In this document: piece by piece, positions 33,241-44,000 of the stretch
Layout: every line of letters starts with the position of its first letter
Numbering within the stretch: position 1 is the stretch's first letter
Notes under the pieces: generated by a model
Databases searched by the model: none
Told to the model about the DNA's origin: nothing
What the model saw: only the letters and a program-made list of their open reading frames with translations
Position numbers and translations under genes: made by a program
NCBI GenBank assembly: GCA_003116995.1
Contig: BDSL01000067.1
Coordinates: 248,001 to 312,000, forward strand
Reading direction: 5' to 3'
Length of the DNA stretch: 64,000 nucleotides
From: Yamagishiella unicocca
Taxonomy: Eukaryota; Chlorophyta; Chlorophyceae; Chlamydomonadales; Volvocaceae

Positions 33241-34400
33241 TAAGCCGCGCCTCCCTAAATTATGGTGGGACGAGATGGCAAGAAGTCCTATTCCCATGCA
33301 ATTGGTGCCCGTACACGTTCAGCACAGACATGTCTATGTTACACAAGACACATGAACAGGATCGCCGGTGAATTCTGTACTGTATACGAGCATATGTTTC
33401 ATTTGGAAGGACGCCCTCGTACACTGGCTCACTGGCAGCGGTTACGGCTGCGACCCACTGTAGCGGCAGGCTCAACATAGAAGGGACAAGAAAAGCGTGC
33501 TTCACTGCGTGGTATGCAAGCTTTTCAGGCGGCTAAATTCAGAATGAGTCTTGCGGAACAGTGGCGCCGCGATAGAGCGATCCAAGCGAAGTCGCTTCTC
33601 GAATAAGTCCGGCCGAATGATAGTCATGGACAGCTGGCCACATTTCTATACAAGAAAGGGAATGAGTTAAGCTTAGGAACTCATGGCTTTGGCAGGCGCG
33701 GATGTCGCTCTTCACCGTTTACGTCATTAGACTCTTTTTGCCGTTATTATTTTATTCTGATGTGCCGTCCTCGTCTCAGCGTGCTAACATAGCTGCGATG
33801 TCGCTTACATGGCTTCCATATCTTCATGTCTTCTCTACTACTGTAACATTCATCCTTTCTTGTATACTTGCTTCCTGCCTCTTCCAAAGACCCGATCTTC
33901 ATTCCTTCATTTCAGCCGGCTGGTTCCTACTCCACACGCCTCCAATTTTCCAAACCACCAATCGCATATTAGGATCTCCCGGGCAGCAGCTTCACTAATG
34001 TCCACCGGTGTTTGGTCGCTGTCGACTCATGATTCATTAAACTGCATGTGGAGGCATGTCGTATGCGACACTTTATCGCGTACGACATTCTTAGATGGCA
34101 ACACCTGGGGAACAATCATGATCCAGGGATCAGGAAAGATCAAGAAGCTGCTCATCATCACTACTATAAAAAGCAACGATGCTCTCACATGCAGTGAATA
34201 CTTTCCTTTGAGGGATGGCCTCCACGGTTCCACCTATACATGTAGGAAGCAATGGATGCCTTTAGTGATTGCCCTGTGGAATCCGGCAACGTATGGCCAA
34301 GAGCGTTGTTGGACGGAACGTTTGTTCAGCATGCAGATGGAACCTACACGTGTACAAATTGTAGTGGAGGCCCATATGTCTACACAGGGATGAGCCCTGT
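33241..34400. other. Less GC-rich spacer without recognised features
   Basis: Base composition is clearly lower in GC than in the gene regions. The longest ORF (33809-34393, +, 194 codons) shows no domain, low-complexity bias or splice context I can support. No repeat was recognised. Confidence 0.4.
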
Positions 34401-35237
34401 GAATGCACGGAAGGGGTAAAGATCCGGAAGGGCAGGGACCCACTGTCCACACTTGCTGACAAACAAGCTATTCAGTCAGAGCCCTTAGTGGCCAAGTGTA
34501 CAATATTTAACACCCAGGTCGAGAAAGCCAGGCTTCTGTCCGGTCGAACACTTCCAAAGTATGATCGAATACCAGCCAAGCGGTCGAATGCCTGGCTGCT
34601 GAGCATGTTTGTGGAGGGTGTTGTCCCTCCCTGCACACGGAAGCACCCAATGAGCCGGTATCCGAGGGAGGTCCCTCGGGGAAGCACCCACATGGGGATG
34701 ATCCACAGCTGGCATCCGGGTCTACAGCTGGGGTCTGGGTCTACAAGGGGGCACGTTGGACAGGGTAGGTCCACTCTCACCTGCCCCCAATCACAAGCAT
34801 GGCCACACTCCTAGCATATGATAACACTGCCACACTTGATAGTATGTGCAACCATGCAAACGTCCCAATGGTATCCCTCTCTCCGTGCAATTTTCACAGG
34901 TGTCTCACATGGCGGGGTCATGCCAGGACCAAGTGCAAAAGTTCCTGCAGGTATGGTCTCACCAAGTGCCATCTACCTGTAATTCTGCTGGTCCCTCGCC
35001 ATGCCGGTGGAACCTCTGGTGAGGCCCCTAACCTCTGTGAGTGCACACTTCTGTGATGCACTGCTGTTTGGCTTCTGGAGAGGCACGCCATCTGAACCTC
35101 GTCTGTATGATAGATAATCCCACACTTGTCTAAACCCACAATTTCCTGCTCAGGACCCCACCACAGGTGTAGACGACATTGACCAAGCAATTTGGGACCA
35201 GATCTATGCAGAGGAGTGTTGTGAGGATGCATGGTAT
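34401..35237 (+). other. Unidentified segment upstream of the long hairpin
   Basis: Short ORFs only (for example 34488-34814, +). I see no known domain. It may belong to the same degenerate element as 35930-37330. Confidence 0.3.
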
Positions 35238-35240
35238 TGG

Positions 35241-35727
35241 CACTGAGGAGAGGGATGACACATCGGTCGACCTAAGAAGTGAGGACTGGGCCAAGCTGGT
35301 GGACCATCATGCACCATCATGCACACAACAGCCCAGCAGTCAGCCATCAGCCAGTCCAAGCATGGACACCAAGGCATCTGATATGACCTTGCCAAAGGGG
35401 GACATCCACAAAGCCATTGACCTGGCAAAACAGCCAGCCAGTACCCTCACCCGTGCACAGGCGAACAACTGTGCCCAGTTCGTCTGGCACTGGGTGCAGT
35501 TGTTCGCCTGTGCACGGGTGAGGGTACCGGCTGGCTGTTTTGCCAGGTCAATAGCTTTGTGGATGTCCCCCTTTGGCAAGGTCATATCAGATGCCTTGGT
35601 GTCCATGCTTGGACTGGCTGATGGCTGACTGTTGGGCTGTTGTGTGCATGATGGTGCATGATGGTCCACCAGCTCGGCCCAGTCCTCACTTCTTAGGTCG
35701 ACCGATGTGTCATCCCTCTCCTCAGTG
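35241..35727. repeat. Long near-perfect hairpin: two 231-bp arms, 25-bp loop
   Basis: 35241-35471 is the reverse complement of 35497-35727 with about four mismatches and no net gap. Both strands can read through most of it (for example SDMTLPKGDIHKAIDLAKQP), so the ancestral arm was probably coding. A further direct copy of part of the arm follows at 35728-35790. A transcript would form a long double-stranded RNA. Confidence 0.93.
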
Positions 35728-36346
35728 GATGTCCCCCTTTGGCAAGGTCATATCAGATGCCTTGGTGTTCACCCAGTTCATCTGGCATGCTGACAATGCC
35801 AACCGACTTTTCTCAGGGTGGGTTTTGGAGACCTTTCAATCATGATTGAGTACATCTGGGCTGATGGGAAATAAGCAATGTGTGCTGCTGGTAACCTGCA
35901 TGTAAAAGCCCAGTATAATGCCCACTGCCCCCCCCTCTTGCAGTGTCAGATCTGTACATGCCCTTGTGCTCCGACGGATTGGGCCCGCCTCACAAGAAGG
36001 ACTACGATGCCTCACTGCAGAGGTAGGGGCAAGGGTGCGGCATCCAAGGACAGCACCCCAAGGGTCCTTGGGGTACTGGACTGTGAGAGGGCCTCGCACT
36101 ACAAGGCAGCCGCAGCTGCCACTGCGGGTGAATATGGTTTGCAGAAGTGCTGTAATAAATCTGACAGCCATACATGGAAGTTTGGGAATGGGCACATACA
36201 TATTGATAATGCTTCAGCTTGCTCCCTTTCCTGGTAAATCAAATTTGTCCCAGTCTGCGCTGTTACACACTGGCCCACAAACTCATGTGATGATGTCTTC
36301 CACCTCAAATCACATAGATGCAATGGATGTCCATCTGTCCCACTGG

Positions 36347-36434
36347 CCTCACCCTGCAGGGTGCACCCATCATGCGGGCATTGGCCTCACCGCTGGCCTC
36401 ACCCTGCAGGGTGCACCCATCATGCGGGCATTGG
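36347..36434 (+). repeat. Direct 50-bp tandem repeat beside the second hairpin
   Basis: The block CTGGCCTCACCCTGCAGGGT ... CATCATGCGGGCATTGG occurs twice in a row and leads directly into the hairpin at 36435. Confidence 0.85.
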
Positions 36435-36592
36435 CAGCAACCCATACGGTTGGCACTGTTTGCCCCCCACACTGGGACCATCAGGGATGTAGCTCCGGAC
36501 ATCCGGACATAGCTCTGGACAAGCATGTCCGGAGCCACATCCCTGATGGTCCCAGCGTGGGGGGCAAACAGTGCCAACTGTACGGGTTGCTG
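36435..36592. repeat. Second hairpin: two 68-bp arms, 22-bp loop
   Basis: 36435-36502 pairs with 36525-36592 with a few mismatches (for example ATACGGTTGGCACTG against CAGTGCCAACTGTAC). The loop contains further short copies of TCCGGACAT, hinting that the inversion grew from a small palindrome. Confidence 0.88.
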
Positions 36593-37639
36593 TAGACTTA
36601 GAGTAAAGGAGTTTGGTTACCTTTGCTCGCTCGACTTTATTTTCCAATCCTGATGCAGGCGCCATCTCTGCCTTGGTCTGTTGGGGCGTCTGGACCCTTT
36701 CGCTGATGCCCTGGCAGTGATGGAGAGCTTTGCGGGTGAGTACTGATGAATGCGGTCAGACTTACTGCAACTCATTACTCTTTCATTTGCAGCATTTAAC
36801 CAGTGTGTGATCTCTTCAATGACCTACAGTGAAACCATCAGAGTTTGTGGTGAAGAGGTACCACACGGGTGAGTGTTGGTGTGGATTATGGGGCACATGC
36901 ATAAGCAAGGTGGCCTCTTGAGGGTGGCCTCTTGGGTGAAATGTTTATGGTGAAATGTTGCTTCTACTCAGCTCCCACATTGGTGGTAATCACTACATAT
37001 ATTAATTACATATTGCCTGTTTGCACCTGCATGCTCGCAGAGACGAAGCACGGTGGCATGGATGGCCGGCACGGGCGAGGTGAGGGTGGCCACGCCACCC
37101 TGCAGGAGCACCTGGAGCTGTACCGGGTGGAGGCAGGAGGCTAATAACGAGGAGGCCAACAGCATGGAGAGCAGTGACAGCAGTGGCGAGAGTGGTGAGG
37201 CCACTTGCAACAGTGGAGCATCGGATGGCGCTAAGGAGGTGATGATGATGAGGAGGGTGAAGATGACAGAGAGGGTGTTAGGCAGGGGGATGGCGCATAC
37301 AGCGTCCCAAGTCCTCCAGTGAAGAAACACAAGAAGGGTGGGCGGGGTGGATAATAAGGGGGACCAGAAGGTACCCCGCATAAAGCAGGGGGGGGGCACA
37401 GATGGCAAGGAGCCATGAGAAATGCAAGGGGGCCCAGGTGGTCATCAAGCAGGGACGATGTGCCGGCAGGTAGTCGAGTGCTCTGCATGGTGGCAGGTTG
37501 CAGGCAGGAATACATATGGCCAAATGGAGCGCGGCACATGGGGGGCAGGTTGACCCGTGCAGGTTGACTCATGCAAGTACTCAGGCAGGCTACTCATTTT
37601 GTGGCATGTCCTGATATATATAGGTAGGTAGTGTGCTTG

Positions 37640-37960
37640 ACCATGAGACACGGTGACATCTTAAACTTCTTAGTGTGTGCTTGGTTGCGGGCTTGAGATG
37701 GGTCTTAGTGTATGCTTGGCTGCAGGCTTGAGATGGGTCTTCCGCTGTAGGCTTGGTTGTGGGCTTGAGATGGTTCTTCAGCTGCAGGCTTGAACCCAGT
37801 CTTAAGGCGTCGGCTTGTGTGGAGGCCTTGAGCCTGGATCTTGAGCCAAGCCTTGAGCTGGGCTCTTCGGTGTAACATCTTGAGCGGTCTACTTCACCCA
37901 GATCTTTTGCGGGGTGTTCAGCTTGGTTCTTGAGGGATTCTCTCAACAAGCCCTCTCAAG
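37640..37960. repeat. Degenerate tandem repeat (GGCTTGAGATGGGTCTT type)
   Basis: About eight imperfect units of 35-50 bases built on GCAGGCTTGAGATGGGTCTT and GTAGGCTTGG. The minus-strand ORF across it (37590-37949) mirrors the repeat and is unlikely to be a gene. Confidence 0.65.
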
Positions 37961-38001
37961 AAGTGGCTTGGAAAATTGATTAAGGTAATCTCAAGAGTGC
38001 C

Positions 38002-38480
38002 TCAAGACCGGCCGTTCCTGGTGGTCTGGTAAGGGCCCCGGCTATAGCCCCCATCCTCTGTTTGAATGTCGGCCACCATGTGAGTAGTCCTGGCTGGTCC
38101 GCTACACCGGGGTGCATGGAGGCTGCCCTCCACCTGCACCCAGTTTACGAACTGCTCCTGGAGGTCTTCATACACCAAGAGGTGCATGCGCACCCGTGGC
38201 ATGCCCGGACCTTTGCCTTTTGCCACCATCCGTAAAAAAGTGATGACCGTGGCCCTATGATTGGACAGGGTGGATGTCTCAATAGTGGACGACACCACAT
38301 ACGACAGCATACACGTGGACACATACAGCCAGTCAAGCCTTGAGGCTCCCGGCTGGGGCGCTCTGTACAGGTGTGAGAAGTCTCTTTGTCTAGGGTGCAG
38401 CTGACGGTAGCTGTCGACCATGCCCGGGCACAGGGCACAAAACTCATTTGCCGCATGCGAGCCCATTGACTAGCCACTCC
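38002..38480 (-). pseudogene. LINE endonuclease fragment (-)
   Basis: The 154-residue minus-strand frame contains SRLDWLYVS and, about 25 residues on, LSNHRATVITF. These are the Ser-Arg-x-Asp and Ser-Asp-His regions near the end of an APE-type LINE endonuclease; the usual Asp before His is Asn here, so catalysis is doubtful. The N-terminal catalytic Asn and Glu are missing. Upstream sequence on this strand is a different LINE 3' end (38635-38745). Confidence 0.6.
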
Positions 38481-38634
38481 CTAGGTTATGCATGCCCACT
38501 CTCAGCGGCCAGCACACTGGACCCTCTGGGTCCCTTGTCGGTGCTGTACCATTATTGGTCTGCGGGTATCTCCATCCTGGAGGTGTCTCCTGGGTCGTCC
38601 ATCTCCAGCGCCCCGTAAGGGTTGGGCGCCATCG

Positions 38635-38745
38635 TTGTTGTTGTAACGGTTACAGGGGGTTCCAGACCAAGAGGTAGAACCATCGGGCACATCGCCTGAC
38701 ACTGAGAAGGTGTTAAGTAGGTTTTCACGGATTGCAAGGCTACAC
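38635..38745 (-). mobile_element. 5'-truncated LINE 3' end, family 1 (-)
   Basis: The reverse complement reads CAGTGTCAGGCGATGTGCCC, GATGGTTCTACCTCTTGGTC and ends GTAACCGTTACAACAACAAC. It is the same 3' end as at 40855-40922 (+), 41228-41310 (-) and 31400-31465 (-). Confidence 0.8.
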
Positions 38746-40922
38746 CTACCTGCCCACGTTTGGCAGGGCGACAGCAGCCACAGCATATGGGATGCACCGT
38801 GTCACCTGGCACATGGAGCATGGGGGCCTACCCCCAGACACCATGGTGGAAGGGTTAGAGTAGTGGGCGGCGGTGAATCTCGTTGACCGGGATTTAGCCC
38901 CAGATGCTAGGGAGCACCGAGCAACATACAGGTGTCCCATGGCGGCTGCTGGTCGGGCACCCATCCCTTGGGGGCTTTGGGGCCGTTGCCCTCAAGGAGC
39001 ACGTAAGGGCGCGCTGGGCTGGTTGGGCCCTGCGTTTTGTACTGGCAATGGCGGGCCCCCGGGAGTGCCGGCCTCCATGGGTCATGTGCCTTAGCACTTA
39101 CCTGAGGGGGGTGCATCTGGCGTTCGGACCTCTCAACCTGCTTACAACACAAGGCAGGGGCCCGTGGATGGGGGCGGACGAGATACCGACTGATATCCGA
39201 CGGGTGATCACGGCACTTGTGGCCCTGCCCCTGGTACAAGACATCGCAAGCGAGCCGCTGGTGCCAGGTCCGTGGTGTTTGCACGTGCCGATTTGGGGCA
39301 ATAGCAACCCGCTCCTCCCAGCCTGCCAGTCTGGGTAGATGGTGGTCGGCAGGAGGCCGGGCTTGGAATACTTGCACACAGAACTTGTGGGGTGCTGGGC
39401 CATTAAGACGTTGGGCGATGTTCTGACGGCTTGTGATGCACTTCGGGACTTCTTTGTTGCGTCTGAGGCGGCTGTGCAGATGTCATGGCCAGCGGGCTGG
39501 CGGGGGCTCGTCGTATGAGTCTTAGATCCGCGGTCAAGAGCAGTGAAGACGTTCCTACCTGGGGCTTGATTCTTGGCAGGAATGGATGGGAGCGCTGGAA
39601 GCATTGCTCGCCGAGGTGCCGACCCCGTGGAAGCAAGCAGCGGCGCTGGTGAGGCCAGTTTCCTCCCAGGTTATACGTGTATACCCCACGGTCTACCAGG
39701 GATGGAGGAAGTGGGGTCCATGCTCACCGCACGGTTGGGGTGGCGGTTGGGCGGTGGGGGGGTCCACTGGCGCTGCGGGATATGACTGTTCGGGTTGGGA
39801 TGGCTGTGCAACTGGTCGAGTTCATGGACGCCCGGTGGGCCGCGCATGAGATGTTTGTGCATGAAGCACTTGGGGGTACCGGGCCTGTCCTGCCAGCGGC
39901 CTTGAATGCCCTGCAGCAAGTGTTCTGGCAGCTCTGGTCCGGCATGAAGTGGGAGCCTGCCTATAATAAGGAGGGGTGGTGGCAGTTGGCTGTGGATGGG
40001 ATCCCCCTCCTTGGGAACTCTCTTATGCGGACGGTAGCAGCAGCCCCCTGTGGATGCGGTGTGCCGGCTGGAGAGCATCCAGGGGCGGGTACCCCCCGCC
40101 TACACCACTTTTGGTTCTGCCTGGTGGCTCATGCAGTGATTGCCCAACTCGTGACCCAGCTCGGTGCAGGGATGACACGGGCGCAAGTTTGGTTGGTGCA
40201 AGCACCTCCCGGGGTACAGCCCTGCGTCTGGGATGTAGTAGTCCCGGCGGCTATTACTGCCATGGAGGTGGGGCGCCGGTTTATGGCCGCGGCCTTGAAA
40301 AGGGCGGGTGCTGGTGGTTCCCCTCTTACTCCGGGAAGTGGTCTTCTGGATCGTGCCATTTACCGTGGGGTGGTGGAGTTTTGGGCCCTTCTGAGGAGCA
40401 TTGCTGCGTTGAGGCTTCCCCAGAAAGGCTGGGATGCAGTGGGGCCTCGGCATCCTTTCTTACGGGTTGTCGCCAGTCGCCTTGTGTGCGGGGGACCGGC
40501 TGAGGTACTGGTGGATTCGTGATCGGCCCGGGTTGTCTTGGGGAGCGGGGTTTCCCATGCTTCTTACTTTCCAGCTCTATATGCGTTTTGAGCCCTGCTA
40601 GGGGTCCGTGCCTTTTGGGATGAGAGGCGGCTGGTCCCGATGATTGCATCGTTGAGGCGCTTCACTGGTTCGTCGGTTGCTGGGCTGTTAGGTTGGTTGG
40701 TGGTCAGTTCCTGATAGGGGAGCCTCTAGTGCAAATTCCCCCTGGGGTACTGGTTGCTGCTCTATCTGTGTGCCTACGGCCTGTCGATTTGGTGTTCTGG
40801 TGGTTTATTTGCCTTTGTTCCGGTGCATGTCGATCTTTGTTTCCTCCGTCTTTCTCAGTGTCAGGCGATGTGCCCGATGGTTCTAACTCTTGGTCTGGAA
40901 CCCACTGTAACCGTTACAACAA
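38746..40922 (+). pseudogene. LINE C-terminal half with 3' end, family 1 (+)
   Basis: The copy begins in the post-RT domain (MHRVTWHMEHGGLPPD, with stops nearby), continues with LVALPLVQDIASEPLVPGPW, and after a frame change has an intact C-terminal frame at 39677-40522. That frame has WWQLAVDGIPLLGN, then CGCGVPAG, HHFWFCLVAHAV (a Cys/His cluster like the zinc-finger end of L1-type ORF2), and WDAVGPRHPFLRVVASRLV. About 400 bases of 3' UTR end in CACTGTAACCGTTACAACAAC. The RT is absent, so this is a 5'-truncated, mutated copy. Confidence 0.8.
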
Positions 40923-41140
40923 CCTAAATCGATAGTTTGAAAGGTTACAAGGACCCACTGGAACCTTTGTTTATGCGCGCTACAAGCAAATTTATTAATG
41001 TGACGGGTGCTGAGCGGGTTCCCTTCCCTGCCCCCTGGCAGCTGTCACGACACCCAATTCCGTGACATCTGTCATTCCTCACCATCCCCATCACTTTCCT
41101 TCTACACCGAAATCATGATTAATGTCCGGACAGCTGTCGC
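40923..41140. other. Short spacer between LINE copies
   Basis: About 220 bases with no recognised gene or repeat. Confidence 0.4.
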
Positions 41141-42722
41141 GGGGTCTGCCCCGGGTATCCTGACTCCCGACCGAAGCGCGGCCCACAGCTGCACTATTGC
41201 TTGCGGGGGCAATTATGCTCCAGACACCGATTCATAATTGTAGTTGTAACGATTGCAGTGGGTTCCAGACCAAGAGGTAGAACCATCGGCCGCATCGCCT
41301 GACACTGAAAAAGACGGAGGAAACAAAGACCGACATGCACCGGAACAAAGGCAAACCACCAGAACACCAAAGCGACAGGCTGTAGGCACACTGAGCAGCA
41401 GCCAGCACCCCAGGGGGAATTTGCACTAGAGGCTCCCCTATCAGGAACTGGCCACCAACCAACCTAACAACCCATCACCCGACGAACCAGTGAAGCGCCG
41501 CAACCATGCAAATATCGGAACCAGCCACCTCTCATCCCATAAGGCACGGATCCCAAAACAGGGCTCAACACGCCTATAGAGCCGGAAAGTATGAAGCACA
41601 GGAAACCCCGCTCCCCAAGACAACTCAGGCCGATCACGAATCCACCAGTACCTCAGCCGGTCCCCCGCACACGAGGCGACTGGCAACAACCCGCAAGAAA
41701 GGATGCCCAGGCCCTACTGCATCCCAGCCTTTCTGGGGAAGCCCCAGCAGCGCAGCAAAGCCCCTCAGCAGGGCCCAAAACTCCACCACCCCACGGCGAA
41801 CGGCACGATCCAGAAGATCGCTACCCGGAGTAAGAGGGGGCCGCCCTTTTCAAGGCCGCGGCCATAAACCGGCGCCCCACCTCCATGGCCGTAATAGCCG
41901 CCAGGACTACTGCATCCCAGACGCAGGACTGCACCCCGGGAGCGAGGTGCTTGCACCAACCAAACTTGCGCCCGTGTCACCGCTGCACCGAGCTGGGTCT
42001 CGAGTTGGGCAATCACTGCTTGAGCCACCGGGCAGAACCAAAAGTGGTGTAGGGGGGGTTACCCGCCCCTGGAGACGCACCAGCCGGCGCATCGCACCCG
42101 CAGGGGGCTGCTGCTGCCGTCTGCATGTGAGAATTCCCGAGGAGGGGGATCCCATCCACAGCCAACCGCCACCACCCCTCCTTACAGGCCGGCTCCCACT
42201 TCAGACCAGACCAGAGGCGCCGGAACACTTGCTGCAGGGCATTCAGGGCCGCTGGCAGGACAGGCCCGGTACCCCCAAGCGCTTCGCGCACAAACTTCTC
42301 ATGCGCGGCCCGCCGGGCGTCCGCGAACTCGACCAGGTGCACAGCCGTCCCAACCCGAACAGTCATATCCCGTAGCGCCAGCGGCTCCCCCCCCCCCCCC
42401 AGCCGCCACCCCAACCGCGCGGTGACACTGTTGTTACACGTCTGCAACTGGGCACCTCGTGCGAGAGGATACTTTGAGCACGGCCGGGAATACCAGATGT
42501 GGCATCCCGCTCGTGCTAAGGCGGCGGAGGCTCTGTGGGCCCGATGTGCGCACCTTATCCCTGCAACTCCGATCGTGAGCCAGCTACCACCCAACACCGA
42601 AAGTTACCAGACGACATAAGACGACGTCCGTTACTTAGTGTCAACGAACCATACCTAACAACACACTTGCGAGATATTTCACTCCAACTGTCATGCCTAG
42701 ATACGCGTTCCTGGAGCGGCGC
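41141..42722. mobile_element. Foldback element copy 2, split by a LINE
   Basis: 41141-41227 matches 30010-30095 of copy 1 and 42424-42722 matches 30091-30322 and onward. The second part retains the outer end (to the GAACGCGTTCC-like GATACGCGTTCCTGGAGCGG block) that copy 1 has lost. The two parts are contiguous in copy 1, so the intervening LINE is an insertion. The left arm of this copy is missing. Confidence 0.82.
41228..42423 (-). pseudogene. LINE copy inserted in the foldback element, family 1 (-)
   Basis: Minus-strand frames run from TARLGWRLGGGG through LALRDMTVRVGTAVHLVEFA, WWRLAVDGIPLLGN and PCGCDAPAG, then change frame to AQAVIAQLETQLGAAVTRAQ. Later frames hold the C-terminal part and 3' UTR. 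The 3' end reads ACTGCAATCGTTACAACTAC. The copy starts after the RT domain, so it was truncated on insertion. The 5-base GACAC flanks it at 41223-41227 and 42424-42428 and occurs once at the empty site (30089-30093). Confidence 0.85.
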
Positions 42723-42869
42723 CGAAACCATGCATGACTAATGCCCGCGAATCGTTCATACCGGCGCTGGGGCAGCACATGGGTGCTGGCCCGTTGTGGG
42801 GGCATCTTCTTGGTTCCAGGTGGGGGCTTGTGCTCGACTTGTTAAGGCACGCACTCTGTTAGTTGCTTT

Positions 42870-43095
42870 GGCCGAGTGGCTGCTTGGGCTGCCGTTGGTG
42901 TACTGCTGATAGGGGGACCAGACGAGCTACTTCCCCCTGGGTGGTTGGTACCGCTGTTTGTTCTCTGGCCCTTGGTCGTCGAGGTTTCTGGCGTTTTGCC
43001 GTATCTTGGTCGACTGGTTTATTCTTCCTCCTGCGTCTCAGTATCAGGCGATGCGCCCGATGGCTCTATCTTATGGTATGGGGCCCACCGTGACA
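42870..43095 (+). mobile_element. Diverged LINE 3' end (family 1-like, +)
   Basis: The sequence parallels 40690-40910: a CTGATAGGGGGACC block, CCCCCTGGGTGGTTGGT, TCAGTATCAGGCGATGCGCC and a degenerate GGGCCCACCGTGACAATTAC end. Confidence 0.65.
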
Positions 43096-43098
43096 ATT

Positions 43099-43265
43099 AC
43101 AGTGTCCGCAAGCCCAGGATAAGAGGGGGCCCCCATACCGAGATCGCACTGTACGAGAGGCCAACGCTGGCAGCCAGCAGACGCTCCAAAAGGAAACCCC
43201 ACCCAGCTCAAGAGGGCGGGGCCCCGAAAACGAAGAACAACCCAGACACCCTAACGCCCACCGCA
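43099..43265 (-). mobile_element. 5'-truncated LINE 3' end (family 2-like, -)
   Basis: The reverse complement runs from a GGGCCCCGCCCTCTTGAG block to CTTATCCTGGGCTTGCGGAC and ACTGTAATT. It directly abuts the oppositely oriented family-1 end, so two insertions meet 3' end to 3' end. Confidence 0.55.
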
Positions 43266-43284
43266 GTAAAATCGGCGGAAACAT

Positions 43285-43730
43285 ATTCAGACGACGGAGC
43301 GAGGAATGGAGCATTGGACCATGCTTAGACGACGTGCAAGGCTTATTTAGTAGCCAACCGGAGAGCCCCTGACAAGACTCTGTAATTTCCACCAGGTCAC
43401 GGTTGACACTTGGCGGTTGGCAAAGACGACTACTCCGCAGTCAGCACACCTACAAACGCATGTGCGTGTCGCACAACTTCCAGTTCCAGCAGTGCAAATT
43501 GATCATTGAACAGGAACACGCAGCTTCTCACTCCTGTTTACGAGCTACGTATTCCGGGAAATAGGATTGGACCATGTTTCGACGACGTCCAGCGCGTACT
43601 TAGAACCCAGCATAGAGTCCCTAGCAAGACCGTGCGTGAAGATTCTACAAGGTAGGTGACGGTTGTCAGTTCGCTGAGACGACTAATCTGCAGCAGTACG
43701 ACGATGCACATGTGTGTAGTGTGAACGACT
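43285..43730. repeat. Diverged tandem duplication in the gene B 3' flank
   Basis: 43300-43480 and 43552-43725 share an ordered series of phrases: TTGGACCATG, GACGACGT, AGAG(T/C)CCCT, AGGT(A/C)ACGGTTG, GACGACTA, CTGCAG or CCGCAG, and GCACATGTG or GCATGTGCG. The copy nearer gene B matches 28800-28990 downstream of gene A. Confidence 0.7.
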
Positions 43731-44000
43731 GGTTTCTTCGATGGGCGCTGAGGCGGGATTCGCTGCATTCGTGCACACCTCGTACCCGCGGAGCCTCTGC
43801 TCCATAGCTGCAAATCCCACCTACTCCGTAGTCACCAGACATGCAGATCTCATTTATAGACATAACACGCCATCGCCCACAAATCAAGTTAATTTAGAAA
43901 CCCACCCACTCAGAGATTTCGAACGTATGAAGAGCACGCACGTAACAATTTGAATGCACGGAAACATATATGCGTACGCCATCCGGTAGCATTTAAAGCC

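Larger units (their letters stand above)
35930..37325 (+). pseudogene. Degenerate spliced coding traces, unidentified (possibly a transposase)
   Basis: Several stretches look like short exons with flanking AG and GT: 35943-36021 (SDLYMPLCSDGLGPPHKKDY), 36657-36735 (RHLCLGLLGRLDPFADALAV), 36792-36868 (AFNQCVISSMTYSETIRVCG), 37041-37079 (RRSTVAWMAGTGE) and an acidic Ser-rich piece from about 37137 (EANNEEANSMESSDSSGESG). The phases of some joins work but no complete model emerges. The first stretch weakly recalls KDZ-type transposases of algae and fungi. This is inference only. Confidence 0.3.

Noticed and set aside
33809..34393. A 194-codon ORF as a gene
   Set aside because: No domain, signal or splice context supports it and it lies in transposon-rich spacer DNA; ORFs of this size can arise by chance.
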